Part shown: positions 1-7,299 of the stretch, piece by piece
Numbering within the stretch: position 1 is the first letter of the stretch
How the letters are laid out: each line of letters begins with the position of its first letter
From: a virus
DNA length: 48,356 nucleotides
IMG/VR virus record: IMGVR_UViG_3300030382_000911
Coordinates: 1 to 48,356 of that record
Strand: one strand, 5' to 3'
Notes under the pieces: model-generated
Database searches by the model: none
Seen by the model: the letters and a program-made list of their open reading frames with translations, nothing else
What the model was told of the DNA's origin: nothing
Translations under genes and position numbers: made by a program

Positions 1-89
1 TAAAACAGCAACCGTTGGCACTGTAGCCACTACACGAGGGTTTACGACAGAGGGCGACGGTAGTGGTGCTCAGTGGAAGCGGGTGTCAG
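1..89. repeat. Terminal redundancy of the assembly, left copy
   Basis: Bases 1-89 are identical to 48268-48356. The second tailspike reading frame continues in register from the right end into the left end, which shows the molecule was circularised during assembly. This is best read as an assembler overlap within a gene, not as the phage's physical terminal repeat. The physical ends cannot be located from the sequence alone. Confidence 0.95.
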
Positions 90-1726
90 GTTCAGGAGCA
101 AGCTCACAAAGTCCCAGTGATACAGGCAACGCCTACATATATGATGCGCTAGGGAATCGTTGGGATATAGTGCCAGACCACGGTTCAGTAAATGTTGACC
201 AGTTAGGTGCCTTAGGGGACTGTACGGGTGTGGGTGTTGGGACTGATGACACAGCAGCGTACCAATCTCTACTAAACTGGGCTGGTGGAGGCGATTACCG
301 AAAAGTATCCAACTCGCATAACAAGCGATACAGAATCACAGCGCAGATAGATGCAAATTACTCTTCTGGCAGGCGCGGTATGGAGATTGACTTTGCTGGC
401 CCAGTAACACCAGACGCAACAGCGTTCTGGGCGTTTAGGTTCACAGGTTATCGGGATAGTAAGTTCCGTATGTACGTACTGGAAGGGGGTGTGGACGCTG
501 ACTATTCACAAGAGAACCCAGTAGGAGGTTCGCTAGCGTTCGATTTTATAGCGTGCAGACGGTGTAAGATAGACATTGACGCGGAAAGCTATCTAGGCCG
601 AGTAACACAAACACGGTCGTCTAACACACCATTCAAGCTATCGTTCTTAGACTTCTATCTTAACTGTGGAGATATAACAACTTCACCTGGCTCACAACCT
701 TGTGGTCAAGCGGGATTCTTTAGAGGTACATCCGCGTTTGGTGGGTTCCGCTATATAAACTGTGCATGGAATAAATACATGCCAGTGTTTGATTCTATAG
801 TTGACTGTGTGGTTGAGCACGCAGAGTTTGGGCCAAGTCCGGCTATCCTGTCATCATGGGAGTGGAGGGGTTGCGGTTCGTTATGGTTGGGTGAAATGCT
901 ATATGGTGACGAGACAGGCACACAAACGGGAATGTTATTTACAACTAACGCGGGTGGTACAGGTTGTCGTCGGGTTGAGATACAAAATTTCTTTAGCGTA
1001 TTTTGCGACACAGCCATAAAGTACGAGAACAGCGAAGCGGGTGACTACGCCCTCAAGATAACAAACCTACAGACACGAGACTCAACAACGGCAGGGCTTG
1101 TCCTAAATAACGTCAAGGGTGCTGATGTGCAAGTCAAGTCACAGGCTGACGCAAGTGCAATTATAATGCAGTCTGGCTGCAGGGATATAAAAGCCGATGT
1201 GTATGGTGACTTAAACCTAAAAGAGTCGGTGATTGTCGAGGCGGGGGTAAGTGATGTAGTGCTTACAGGGACTTCACGAGATGCATCACAAGAGCTAGCA
1301 AGTACATACGCTAATGTAAGGGTGGACTCTGTAGACTCAGGGATAGTTATAGACGAGTTTCATACAAGAGGTACATCAGCAAGTGGGTCTCTAGACTTAA
1401 TAACAGGTAATGCTGTAGTAGTTCGAGGGGGGAGGTTAGAGGCGCAGCCAAGCCTAACTGACTCTAGTCCTAGCTCAGCTTTAGACGTTAACGGATTGCG
1501 TACAAAATACTACGGGGTAGCGACAATACCGACTGGCTCATCCAGCGTTGTAGTTTCGCACCAACTTTACCAGCAACCTTCCTTTATAATAGTTACGGGC
1601 AGGCAGAGAAGCGATGTGCGTTACAGTTCTGTGAATAGTACAACGTTCGCACTGAATATTGACTCAAATGCGGCAAGTGATATCGAAGTATCATGGGTGG
1701 CTGTGACGAGTGATGGAAGAATCTAA
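2..1726 (+). CDS. Second tailspike/tail fibre protein, C-terminal 574 residues
   Basis: This is the downstream part of a gene that begins at 48023; joined across the circular junction it gives a 656-residue protein. Near full-length residues 98-106 there is a EGDGSGAQW stretch, and near residue 162 a TDDTAAYQSLL stretch. The latter resembles the entry to pectate-lyase-like right-handed beta-helices in phage tailspikes. The rest is rich in short beta repeats with Asn, Gly, Val and Ser, as expected of a beta-helix. The GTG at 83 is only an internal codon. Likely role: receptor binding or depolymerisation of surface polysaccharide. The substrate and catalytic residues cannot be named. Confidence 0.85.
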   Translation, partial: KTATVGTVATTRGFTTEGDGSGAQWKRVSGSGASSQSPSDTGNAYIYDALGNRWDIVPDHGSVNVDQLGALGDCTGVGVGTDDTAAYQSLLNWAGGGDYRKVSNSHNKRYRITAQIDANYSSGRRGMEIDFAGPVTPDATAFWAFRFTGYRDSKFRMYVLEGGVDADYSQENPVGGSLAFDFIACRRCKIDIDAESYLGRVTQTRSSNTPFKLSFLDFYLNCGDITTSPGSQPCGQAGFFRGTSAFGGFRYINCAWNKYMPVFDSIVDCVVEHAEFGPSPAILSSWEWRGCGSLWLGEMLYGDETGTQTGMLFTTNAGGTGCRRVEIQNFFSVFCDTAIKYENSEAGDYALKITNLQTRDSTTAGLVLNNVKGADVQVKSQADASAIIMQSGCRDIKADVYGDLNLKESVIVEAGVSDVVLTGTSRDASQELASTYANVRVDSVDSGIVIDEFHTRGTSASGSLDLITGNAVVVRGGRLEAQPSLTDSSPSSALDVNGLRTKYYGVATIPTGSSSVVVSHQLYQQPSFIIVTGRQRSDVRYSSVNSTTFALNIDSNAASDIEVSWVAVTSDGRI

Positions 1727-1770
1727 CGTAGTGAACATAGCATAGGTTATAAGTGACCAACGGAGTAATA

Positions 1771-2001
1771 ATGAAACGAAACTTAACATCACGAGAGTAC
1801 ACAGGTAACACTACGTTGCCTGCTAATCAAAATCGTGGGTACTTCTACATAGTATTCACAACGGGTACTGGCACAGTAGAGTTCAACAAGGGTGGTGGGC
1901 TAGTTCCCATCGCAAGCGGTGAGCACTACGAGCCATACGTTGCGCCAATCGGTGAAATCTCAGTAGTGACTACAGGTACGTTCGTAGTCATAGAAGGCTG
2001 A
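1771..2001 (+). CDS. Small hypothetical virion-associated protein
   Basis: The product has 76 residues. ATG 1771 is chosen over the in-frame GTG at 1753 because ACGGAG (1760-1765) is correctly spaced for it. The sequence is beta-rich, with many Thr, Gly and Val, no Cys and no membrane segment (for example FTTGTGTVEFNKGGG). This composition fits a small fibre, decoration or tail accessory protein, and it directly follows the tailspike gene. I do not recognise the family; the function is inferred from position and composition only. Confidence 0.6.
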   Translation: MKRNLTSREYTGNTTLPANQNRGYFYIVFTTGTGTVEFNKGGGLVPIASGEHYEPYVAPIGEISVVTTGTFVVIEG

Positions 2002-2058
2002 TATGCCTGATTGGAACGGTACAACCTGAGCTGCTATGAGTATTGACAGGTGGGTGTA

Positions 2059-2397
2059 ATGATAAAACACGAGAGACGCACAGTGAAACAAGATTCCTTC
2101 CACAAGTGGGTGGCAACGATTGTCGCCATAGTAGTACTTGCGTGGGGTGGTCTTGCTTATTTTGTTCAAGCAGAAGATAATAAGACTAGACTAGAACTAC
2201 AAAGTCAAATCAACTTATTGAACAGTCAACAAGCTGTCGATATGAGAGTTAACGAACTAGTATTCAAGATAGATAAACAACTATCAAATATTGAATCACA
2301 ACTGCATCGTCAGAACTCACTGATTGAAGAAGTACGTAAATTACGAAATGAGGTCAACGACTTGAAAGTTCAGTTAGCAACGAGGGTTAAAGTATGA
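2059..2397 (+). CDS. Membrane protein with coiled coil, spanin or holin candidate
   Basis: The product has 112 residues from ATG 2059, behind AGGTGG (2048-2053); an in-frame GTG at 2050 is less well placed. It has a basic N-terminus, one membrane segment at about residues 18-36 and then a long heptad-rich stretch (about 40-110) that should form a coiled coil outside the cytoplasm. That is the topology of an inner-membrane spanin (Rz-like), although no embedded outer-membrane partner is evident. The stop overlaps the next gene's start as ATGA, and the position before the terminase genes matches the T7 lysis cluster. A membrane-anchored protein of another kind remains possible. Confidence 0.55.
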   Translation: MIKHERRTVKQDSFHKWVATIVAIVVLAWGGLAYFVQAEDNKTRLELQSQINLLNSQQAVDMRVNELVFKIDKQLSNIESQLHRQNSLIEEVRKLRNEVNDLKVQLATRVKV

Positions 2398-2747
2398 TAG
2401 CTGCAATCACAGCAATTGGTGGTTTAGTTAAATCATGGTTAGACCGGAAAGCTAAAGAACAGGTCGCAAAGGCAGACGCTTATGCACAACGTAAGAACAT
2501 TGAAGCAACGTACGATAACATAGCGTTACAGAACATGAAGTTCTCAATGAAAGATGAGTTCCTGTTAGTAATCATTTGGGCACCCATAGTATTAGCGTGG
2601 TTCGACGAGGAGCGAGCTAGTGCGTGGGTAGCGTTTATAGGAGAACTCCCTGTATACTACCAAGTGTTATTGTTCGGTACAGTAGCATCAGTGTTTGGAC
2701 TACGTTGGTTAATAAGTAGACAAATAAAGCAGGTGTTAACGAAATGA
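2394..2747 (+). CDS. Probable holin (three-TM holin-like)
   Basis: The product has 117 residues. It has a hydrophobic or amphipathic N-terminal helix (about 1-15), a charged middle part, then membrane segments at about 56-70 (following MKDEF) and 88-108, ending in a short basic tail. This layout resembles 3TM-type phage holins, in which a KDE motif precedes a membrane helix. Holins form lesions in the inner membrane that time lysis. It overlaps the upstream membrane protein (ATGA at 2394) and the downstream small terminase gene (ATGA at 2744), so the three are probably translationally coupled. Confidence 0.6.
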   Translation: MIAAITAIGGLVKSWLDRKAKEQVAKADAYAQRKNIEATYDNIALQNMKFSMKDEFLLVIIWAPIVLAWFDEERASAWVAFIGELPVYYQVLLFGTVASVFGLRWLISRQIKQVLTK

Positions 2748-3067
2748 GTAAAGCAACAGAATCGAAATTGGAGGCCCTTCACGGGGCCGTAGCCACTGTT
2801 CTTACGGCTCAAATTGAACACAAGGCAGAGGTTAAGGAATTTGACGAAGACGGCTTAGAAGTGGGTACAGGGGAAATGGTGCATACTGCTACCCCTGCTA
2901 CTATTGCCGCCGCCATTAAATTTCTGAAAGACAACCAGATTACTTGTGACATTGAGAACAACACTGAAATGAATAACCTACGTGAGACACTGGCGAACAA
3001 ACAACGTCGGTCACGGTTAGGTAATGCTAAAGATGCAGCACATCTAGCAGTCGTAGGTGAAGAGTAG
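2744..3067 (+). CDS. Terminase small subunit (DNA maturase A-like)
   Basis: The product has 107 residues, close to T7 gp18 in size and in the same place just before the large terminase. The segment ATPATIAAAIKFLKDNQITC is characteristic of small terminases in podoviruses. The N-terminal part (SKATESKLEALHGAVATVL) is a predicted helical DNA-binding or oligomerisation region. It would bind concatemeric phage DNA and regulate the large subunit during packaging. Translation probably couples to the holin gene through ATGA. The family call rests on remembered motif similarity plus context. Confidence 0.8.
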   Translation: MSKATESKLEALHGAVATVLTAQIEHKAEVKEFDEDGLEVGTGEMVHTATPATIAAAIKFLKDNQITCDIENNTEMNNLRETLANKQRRSRLGNAKDAAHLAVVGEE

Positions 3068-3074
3068 GTAAAGA

Positions 3075-5096
3075 ATGAACATAGACGGCTTATCTTACAG
3101 TGAACTTGTAGAACAGGTTGGTGTAGATATTGCCGCTGCTATCATGGAACGTAGGTCAGATGACAGCATAGACGACTCTGTCGATGGAGAATACTCCGAT
3201 GCAGAGTGGGAGTCAGTACTACAGGAACGTCCAGAAATGGGTCTTCCAGAAGATGCTGAGTTCACACGTATGGCTAATGACAGAGACTATATGCTGTCTC
3301 TATCTGACATAGAACAAGAGTGTGTGATGCGTTGGGCTGAGATTGAAGCCTTGCGTGAACACTATGCGTTGTTTGAAGACTTTCTGTATGACTGTATGAC
3401 TGAGCTTATGGGATTCAATTGTACAGAACTTCAAATAGACATAGGACGTTTCCTACAATCAGACGTTAAATACGGAATGATTCAGGCACAGCGTTCGCAG
3501 GCGAAGTCTACAATCGTGGCCATGTTCGCAGTTTGGCAGTTGATACATGACTGTAAACACAGAATACTAATTATATCGGCAGGCTCAGAAGTTGCAGCAG
3601 AGATTGCTAACTGGGTAATACAGATTATCATGAATTGGGGCATACTTGAGTGTATGCGTCCTGACAGACAACATGGTGACAGAGCATCTAGTAAAGCGTT
3701 TGATGTTCATTGGCAACTAAAGGGTGCGGAGAAGTCACCGTCCATCGCGTGTATTGGTATAACAGCCAACATGCAGGGTCGTCGTGCTGACTTACTAATC
3801 CCTGACGATATAGAATCATCAAAGAATGGTTCAACAGAAGTGCAACGACAAGCACTAGAACATTTGTCGAAAGACTTTACATCAATATGTCAGAAAGGTC
3901 GTATCATGTATCTTGGTACACCACAGACTGTTGACTCCATCTACAACAACTTGTCAGCTCGTGGTTACACAATACGGGTATGGACAGGTCGAGTACCAAC
4001 ACAAGAAGAAGCTAAGTTCTATGGAGACACATTAGCGCCGTTTATTCGACGTATGATGGATGACCCTAAGAACCAGATAGGCGGTGGACTAGATGGAGAC
4101 AGAGGTGTTCCAACAGACCCTATTCTACTAGACGAGGAAGCATTAACAGCTAAAGAGTCTGACCAAGGTGCAGCATACTTTAACTTGCAGCACATGTTGA
4201 ATACGGAAATGTCTGATGAGAACAGGCATCCTCTGAAAGCTAAGAACTTGTTAGTGATGCCATTCGGACACGACAAAGCGCCGGGAGAACTAACGTGGCT
4301 ACCAAGCCCTGAGAAGTTAATTAACTCAGCAGGCAAGTTCAACAGTAAACCACAGTTCTATCGTCCATTTAGTACAAGTGTAGAAGTATACGAGTACGAA
4401 GGTAAGATGATGTATGTAGATACTGCTGGTGGTGGTAACAATGGAGATGAGACTGTAGCTGCGGTTACATACTTCCTACATGGTTACATCTTCCTAGCAG
4501 AAATACTGAAAATCCCAGGCGGTTACAGTGACGAGTATTACCAACAGTTAAGTAAGTTAGCTATTAAGCATAGTGTAAACATCATTGAGGTTGAAAAGAA
4601 CTTCGGTAATGGTGCATTTGCTGCTGCATGGAGACCTGTATTACAACGAGTATACAAATCCGCTGGACTATCTCATGCACCTTCTATTGAAGATATATGG
4701 GAATCAGGACAGAAAGAACTACGTATTATTGATACCTTAGAGCCTGTTATGGGCAGACATAGATTAGTAGTACATGAAGACATTATTGACTATGATGTAG
4801 ATAGTGTGCAGAAGTACCCTATCGAACACAGAGAACAGTATAAGTTCTTCCATCAGATGCAGAAGATTAGTCGTGAACGTGGTGCATTACTACATGATGA
4901 CTCAATTGATGCTGTAGCTGGTGCCGTACGCTACTGGACGGATAGAATTGCAGTAGACGAGAAAGTACGTATGCAACAGAAAACCACTGACGAGAACATA
5001 GAGTTCTTTAAAGAGTGGGGCGGTGACATAGGTACGCACCAAAACGGCGTGTTAGGACTTAGTTCAGACAGGTTCAACAAAACACGCAGACATTAA
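3075..5096 (+). CDS. Terminase large subunit (DNA maturase B-like packaging ATPase/nuclease)
   Basis: The product has 673 residues, somewhat longer than T7 gp19. The ATPase domain shows a Walker A-like QRSQAKST with K144 and S145, a Walker B DLLIPDD ending at D244-D245, and a following YLGTPQT coupling segment. The C-terminal nuclease domain shows DTAGGGNNGDET (D449) and DDSIDAVAGAV (D608, D609, D612), acidic positions typical of RNase H-like terminase nucleases. It pumps DNA into proheads through the portal and cuts the concatemer. The extra N-terminal segment is acidic (residues about 28-60). The gene starts 8 bases after the small subunit. Confidence 0.93.
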   Translation: MNIDGLSYSELVEQVGVDIAAAIMERRSDDSIDDSVDGEYSDAEWESVLQERPEMGLPEDAEFTRMANDRDYMLSLSDIEQECVMRWAEIEALREHYALFEDFLYDCMTELMGFNCTELQIDIGRFLQSDVKYGMIQAQRSQAKSTIVAMFAVWQLIHDCKHRILIISAGSEVAAEIANWVIQIIMNWGILECMRPDRQHGDRASSKAFDVHWQLKGAEKSPSIACIGITANMQGRRADLLIPDDIESSKNGSTEVQRQALEHLSKDFTSICQKGRIMYLGTPQTVDSIYNNLSARGYTIRVWTGRVPTQEEAKFYGDTLAPFIRRMMDDPKNQIGGGLDGDRGVPTDPILLDEEALTAKESDQGAAYFNLQHMLNTEMSDENRHPLKAKNLLVMPFGHDKAPGELTWLPSPEKLINSAGKFNSKPQFYRPFSTSVEVYEYEGKMMYVDTAGGGNNGDETVAAVTYFLHGYIFLAEILKIPGGYSDEYYQQLSKLAIKHSVNIIEVEKNFGNGAFAAAWRPVLQRVYKSAGLSHAPSIEDIWESGQKELRIIDTLEPVMGRHRLVVHEDIIDYDVDSVQKYPIEHREQYKFFHQMQKISRERGALLHDDSIDAVAGAVRYWTDRIAVDEKVRMQQKTTDENIEFFKEWGGDIGTHQNGVLGLSSDRFNKTRRH

Positions 5097-5116
5097 TATA
5101 AGAGAAGGAAAAGAAG

Positions 5117-5482
5117 ATGAGTAAAGCTCGCTTCCCGCAACGTCTTGACATTCGAGACATGCCTCGTGACAAATCACGTTCATTAGGTGCGTTACGTCAG
5201 GCACTATGTGCATCATTTAACTACTGCCGCAAGTATCCAACAAAGATGGCTATCTTGAAAGAAGTACTTAAATATACGTACAATCGAATCAATGAGTTCG
5301 AGAAAGAACTAGCAGCACATGAAGCTAGTAAGTCAGATAGTAAGTCAACAGACAGCCCTGAATCCACTGAGAAGGCTCCTGTAGCTGACCCTAAGCAATC
5401 AGGCGACTCTACTGAGAAAGCTCCTGTACAGGTCGCTGAGCAAGCAGAACCGACTCCTGCTAAATCTAAATCTACTAAATAA
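5117..5482 (+). CDS. Hypothetical protein with Lys/Ser/Pro-rich tail
   Basis: The product has 121 residues behind AAGGAAAAGAAG. Residues 1-75 are basic and probably helical (DMPRDKSRSLGALRQALC near the N-terminus). The last 45 residues are low-complexity Lys/Ser/Glu/Pro/Ala with two near-copies of STEKAPV. Such tails suggest a flexible linker or disordered end. It lies between terminase and the next small gene in what should be the last-transcribed cluster. I do not recognise the family; a packaging or nucleic-acid-binding accessory role is only possible. Confidence 0.7.
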   Translation: MSKARFPQRLDIRDMPRDKSRSLGALRQALCASFNYCRKYPTKMAILKEVLKYTYNRINEFEKELAAHEASKSDSKSTDSPESTEKAPVADPKQSGDSTEKAPVQVAEQAEPTPAKSKSTK

Positions 5483-5496
5483 AGGAATAACCTAAC

Positions 5497-5814
5497 ATGG
5501 CAAATTCATTAGGAATCCCAGAACGTACTATGTTGCAGATTGTTGACTCTGCAAACTCTATCAACACTATCGGTGGAGTAGACGGGCGCAAGTCTACATA
5601 TCAACCTTTAGTTGTTCGTATCACTGACCATGACCGTGATGGTGGTGTTGGTGAAACAGACAATCCAGAAAACATGGCGCTGTTCTTATCCATCCGTCAT
5701 GGCGAACCTTGGAAGAATGATGTGGGTATTGAACATATCCTGTCAGAAGGTGACGCTACTAAGACGGACGCTACAGTAATCTACCCTAACTTTGATTACT
5801 CTACATTCGAATAA
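5497..5814 (+). CDS. Hypothetical protein, last gene before the non-coding region
   Basis: The product has 105 residues from ATG 5497 behind AAAGGAATAACC. It is acidic with no membrane segment or Cys; ITDHDRDGGVGETDNPENMA is a notable Asp/Gly-rich stretch that could bind metal but matches no motif I can name. Good ribosome binding site and codon use like its neighbours support a real gene. It ends the rightward cluster before a 778-base non-coding stretch. Function unknown. Confidence 0.7.
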   Translation: MANSLGIPERTMLQIVDSANSINTIGGVDGRKSTYQPLVVRITDHDRDGGVGETDNPENMALFLSIRHGEPWKNDVGIEHILSEGDATKTDATVIYPNFDYSTFE

Positions 5815-5842
5815 GTAATAAGTTATAAGTAATATAAGGAAG

Positions 5843-5880
5843 TAGTATGTACTATAAGCTGTACTATGTAGTATGTACTA
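5843..5880. repeat. Two direct copies of TAGTATGTACTA
   Basis: The 12-base word TAGTATGTACTA occurs at 5843-5854 and 5869-5880, 26 bases apart. It is nearly palindromic, and the interval between the copies repeats parts of it (GTACTATG). It lies just after the last gene of the rightward cluster. A protein-binding site or an RNA structure are both possible. Confidence 0.8.
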
Positions 5881-5972
5881 CCTCCTGTACTTTCATTATA
5901 TACTATGTTCTATGTTATATGTAGTACTCACAAGTTGTTTTAATGTATGCAGCTCAAACGGCGAAAAAGGGC

Positions 5973-5989
5973 TAAAATAGGCCATTTTA
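5973..5989 (+). other. Hairpin TAAAAT-aggcc-ATTTTA
   Basis: A perfect six-base stem (5973-5978 with 5984-5989) closes a five-base loop. It lies 158 bases after the preceding stop codon and has no T-run directly behind it, so it is not a standard terminator. A short GTAC/GTAC inverted repeat around a T-rich loop follows at 6000-6014. Confidence 0.5.
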
Positions 5990-6093
5990 AGGGTAAATAG
6001 TACACTTTTTGTACAGTGATTTAGCACTTTTCCCTTATAAATCAAGGACTTTTATTTCTCGCACTTATATAGGGAATTAATGGCTTAATGACC

Positions 6094-6120
6094 GTTACAA
6101 ATCCCACAAAGTGGGGTAAC
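6094..6120 (+). other. Two-part hairpin in the control region
   Basis: An outer stem GTTAC/GTAAC (6094-6098 with 6116-6120) encloses an inner stem CCCAC/GTGGG (6103-6107 with 6111-6115) with an AAA loop and an AAAT bulge on the 5' side. Pairing is perfect in both parts. There is no T-run after it. It sits just upstream of the CATTG repeats. Confidence 0.55.
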
Positions 6121-6152
6121 AACGTAGTAAGAAGCCTATACAATAGAGATAA

Positions 6153-6245
6153 CCAATAAGAACCAATACACAACATTGGTAAACATTGTAGAACACATTG
6201 GTCATACATTGGTTACAATAGTATCAAAATAGTAAAAACACATTG
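6153..6245. repeat. Phased CATTG/CCAAT iterons, left cluster
   Basis: CATTG occurs at 6174, 6184, 6196 and 6207, with steps of 10, 12 and 11 bases, and again at 6241. Just before, the reverse-orientation word CCAAT occurs at 6153 and 6163, a 10-base step. Spacing close to one helical turn is what a protein array on one DNA face would need. More copies at similar steps occur at 6384/6395, 6531/6544/6555/6566, 6619/6629 and 6660/6672, the last four inside the first early gene. Confidence 0.7.
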
Positions 6246-6300
6246 TAGTTATGAGGGGATACTCCATCCCATACCCATAAATCATATGTCCCCCATAGGC

Positions 6301-6355
6301 CACTCACTCACTCACTCATTCATTCGCTGGCGCTCATTCATTCGTTCGTTCGTTT
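6301..6355. repeat. Imperfect tetranucleotide tract
   Basis: The tract starts with four CACT units, then two CATT units, a central CGCTGGCG and further CATT and CGTT units. It is low in complexity and sharply different from its surroundings. Such tracts are prone to slippage during replication. Its position between two groups of CATTG repeats suggests a structural or boundary role, but none is proven. Confidence 0.8.
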
Positions 6356-6424
6356 AGTGTGCCATAAGTAAACATCGAGTGAACATTGAGCATCCATTGG
6401 TTGTTACTAACATTTGTGTATGTG

Positions 6425-6453
6425 TGGGCTTACGCCCAGATATGTCTCTTTTG
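6425..6453 (+). terminator. Terminator-like hairpin before the early genes
   Basis: A perfect five-base stem TGGGC/GCCCA (6425-6429 with 6434-6438) closes a TTAC loop, followed after a short gap by a pyrimidine-rich CTCTTTTG. The T-run is short and delayed, so termination would be weak. It could instead attenuate leftover transcription from upstream. Confidence 0.35.
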
Positions 6454-6506
6454 TACAAAGAGGCTATCATGTTAATACAACATACAACATACATATGTCT
6501 CTTTTG
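6440..6506. repeat. Two direct copies of ATATGTCTCTTTTG
   Basis: The 14-base word occurs at 6440-6453 and 6493-6506, 53 bases apart. The first copy runs into a near-palindrome CTCTTTTGTACAAAGAG. The two copies flank a CATACAACATAC-type stretch. This may mark paired promoter or operator elements of the early region; no function is established. Confidence 0.7.
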
Positions 6507-6592
6507 CGAATCGGTTATGCTTAGTGTATACATTGTGTATATACATTGTGTAACCATTGTCTACACATTGAAGAGATATTGGAGAACATATC

Positions 6593-6817
6593 ATGTCATA
6601 CGAACAAGAGTGCAAAGCATTGGTAATCATTGAGTACACTGTAATAACACTTGTACTAGCATTGGCTGTAACATTGGCTGCTTGGTTGTTTGATAACTTT
6701 GATACTCAACAGGAAGAGATACGTAAGGCTAATGCTTGTATAGAACGTCTTGTGTTATTAGATGTTGAGCGTCGTGATATTGAAGTGCATGGTGCACATT
6801 GTTGGGTTAAGCAATAA
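6593..6817 (+). CDS. Small early membrane protein
   Basis: The product has 74 residues from ATG 6593 behind TTGGAG (6579-6584). One membrane segment spans about residues 11-32, followed by a charged helical tail of about 40 residues with two Cys (NACIERL and AHCWVKQ). It is the first gene after the non-coding region, the place where T7-like phages carry host-takeover genes. The reading frame also contains four CATTG repeats. Family and function unknown. Confidence 0.65.
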   Translation: MSYEQECKALVIIEYTVITLVLALAVTLAAWLFDNFDTQQEEIRKANACIERLVLLDVERRDIEVHGAHCWVKQ

Positions 6818-6842
6818 GTTAAAGAGTAATAAGGAGCTACAT

Positions 6843-7181
6843 ATGTCTTTTTCGTCTGCGTCAAACAAACTAAAAACAATAAAACTTAACACTACATACA
6901 TAGTTAGCCACACTGATGAAGAGTGTGCTAAACCACAAGCTGTCTACTTATTTGCTTACACTTCGAGAGTAGGAAAGAAATCAATCGTAGTGAGAGTTAA
7001 CAAACGCTCTATCCCTGTTAATGCTAAGACAGTTGCTGAGAAGGGTATTATAAAGGCTTTGAGTATCAAGCGTAGATATGCTGGTGTTAGTCAGTGTGAG
7101 TACATATTTATATCTGGGGCATTGACACTTCTGTCTAGGATTCAGTATCAAAAGGATGTATTTAGTAAAGAAGCTGCTTAA
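6843..7181 (+). CDS. Small basic early protein, unknown function
   Basis: The product has 112 residues. ATG 6843 is chosen over the upstream in-frame start at 6762 because AAGGAG (6830-6835) lies at the right distance and the upstream start would overlap the previous gene by 56 bases. The protein is strongly basic (KSIVVRVNKRS, ALSIKRRYAG), so nucleic acid binding or interaction with a host target is plausible. It lies between the first early gene and the first RNA polymerase. Not recognised. Confidence 0.65.
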   Translation: MSFSSASNKLKTIKLNTTYIVSHTDEECAKPQAVYLFAYTSRVGKKSIVVRVNKRSIPVNAKTVAEKGIIKALSIKRRYAGVSQCEYIFISGALTLLSRIQYQKDVFSKEAA

Positions 7182-7207
7182 CAAGTAGCTAATCCATCTA
7201 TCTGTTA

Positions 7208-7274
7208 GGCCACGTACAACTATTACTAGGCGAGGTCCGTGGCCCAAAGAATTTAACGAATGAGCGGAAACGCT
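7208..7274 (+). other. Hairpins in the leader of the first RNA polymerase gene
   Basis: A seven-base perfect stem GGCCACG/CGTGGCC (7208-7214 with 7238-7244) encloses a 23-base loop. A second hairpin AGCG-GAAA-CGCT (7263-7274) has a GNRA tetraloop. Neither is followed by a T-run. In T7 the early transcript is cut at RNase III hairpins between genes, and these lie in an equivalent place, so transcript processing or stability control is likely. Confidence 0.5.
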
Positions 7275-7299
7275 ATTTAATCTTTATTGGAGTTATATC

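Larger units (their letters stand above)
5815..6592. promoter_or_regulatory. 778-base non-coding control region before the early genes
   Basis: No credible gene lies here. In order the stretch holds a pair of 12-base direct repeats (5843-5854, 5869-5880), hairpins at 5973-5989 and 6094-6120, a cluster of CATTG repeats (6174-6245), a short hairpin (6256-6270), a tetranucleotide tract (6301-6355), a terminator-like hairpin (6425-6438) and further CATTG repeats up to the first early gene. T7-like phages place host-type promoters, and often an end of the genome, upstream of the early genes, so this is the best candidate for early promoters, an origin or packaging signals. I could not identify a convincing promoter by eye. 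Confidence 0.6.

Noticed and set aside
83-1726. Separate 547-codon gene starting at GTG 83
   Set aside because: The frame is open to base 2 and continues in register from 48023 across the assembly junction, so it is the tail end of one larger gene.
2003-2029. Tiny frame MPDWNGTT and its continuation past a TGA
   Set aside because: Only eight codons before the stop. Reading through would add ten more residues, with no evidence for recoding.
6061-6078. GCACTTATATAGGGAA as a T7-type phage promoter
   Set aside because: It resembles the end of the T7 consensus, but the CAC is two bases out of place and I found no repeated matching copies ahead of other genes. Similar ATATAGGG words occur within the tail fibre coding sequence.
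5815-6592. CRISPR array
   Set aside because: The repeats are only 5-14 bases, without regular spacers of 30 bases or so.
6379-6633. 84-codon frame starting at GTG in the control region
   Set aside because: No ribosome binding site; it overlaps a better-supported gene at 6593 and runs through the repeat clusters, with Cys/Val/Ile-rich composition typical of random A/T-rich translation.
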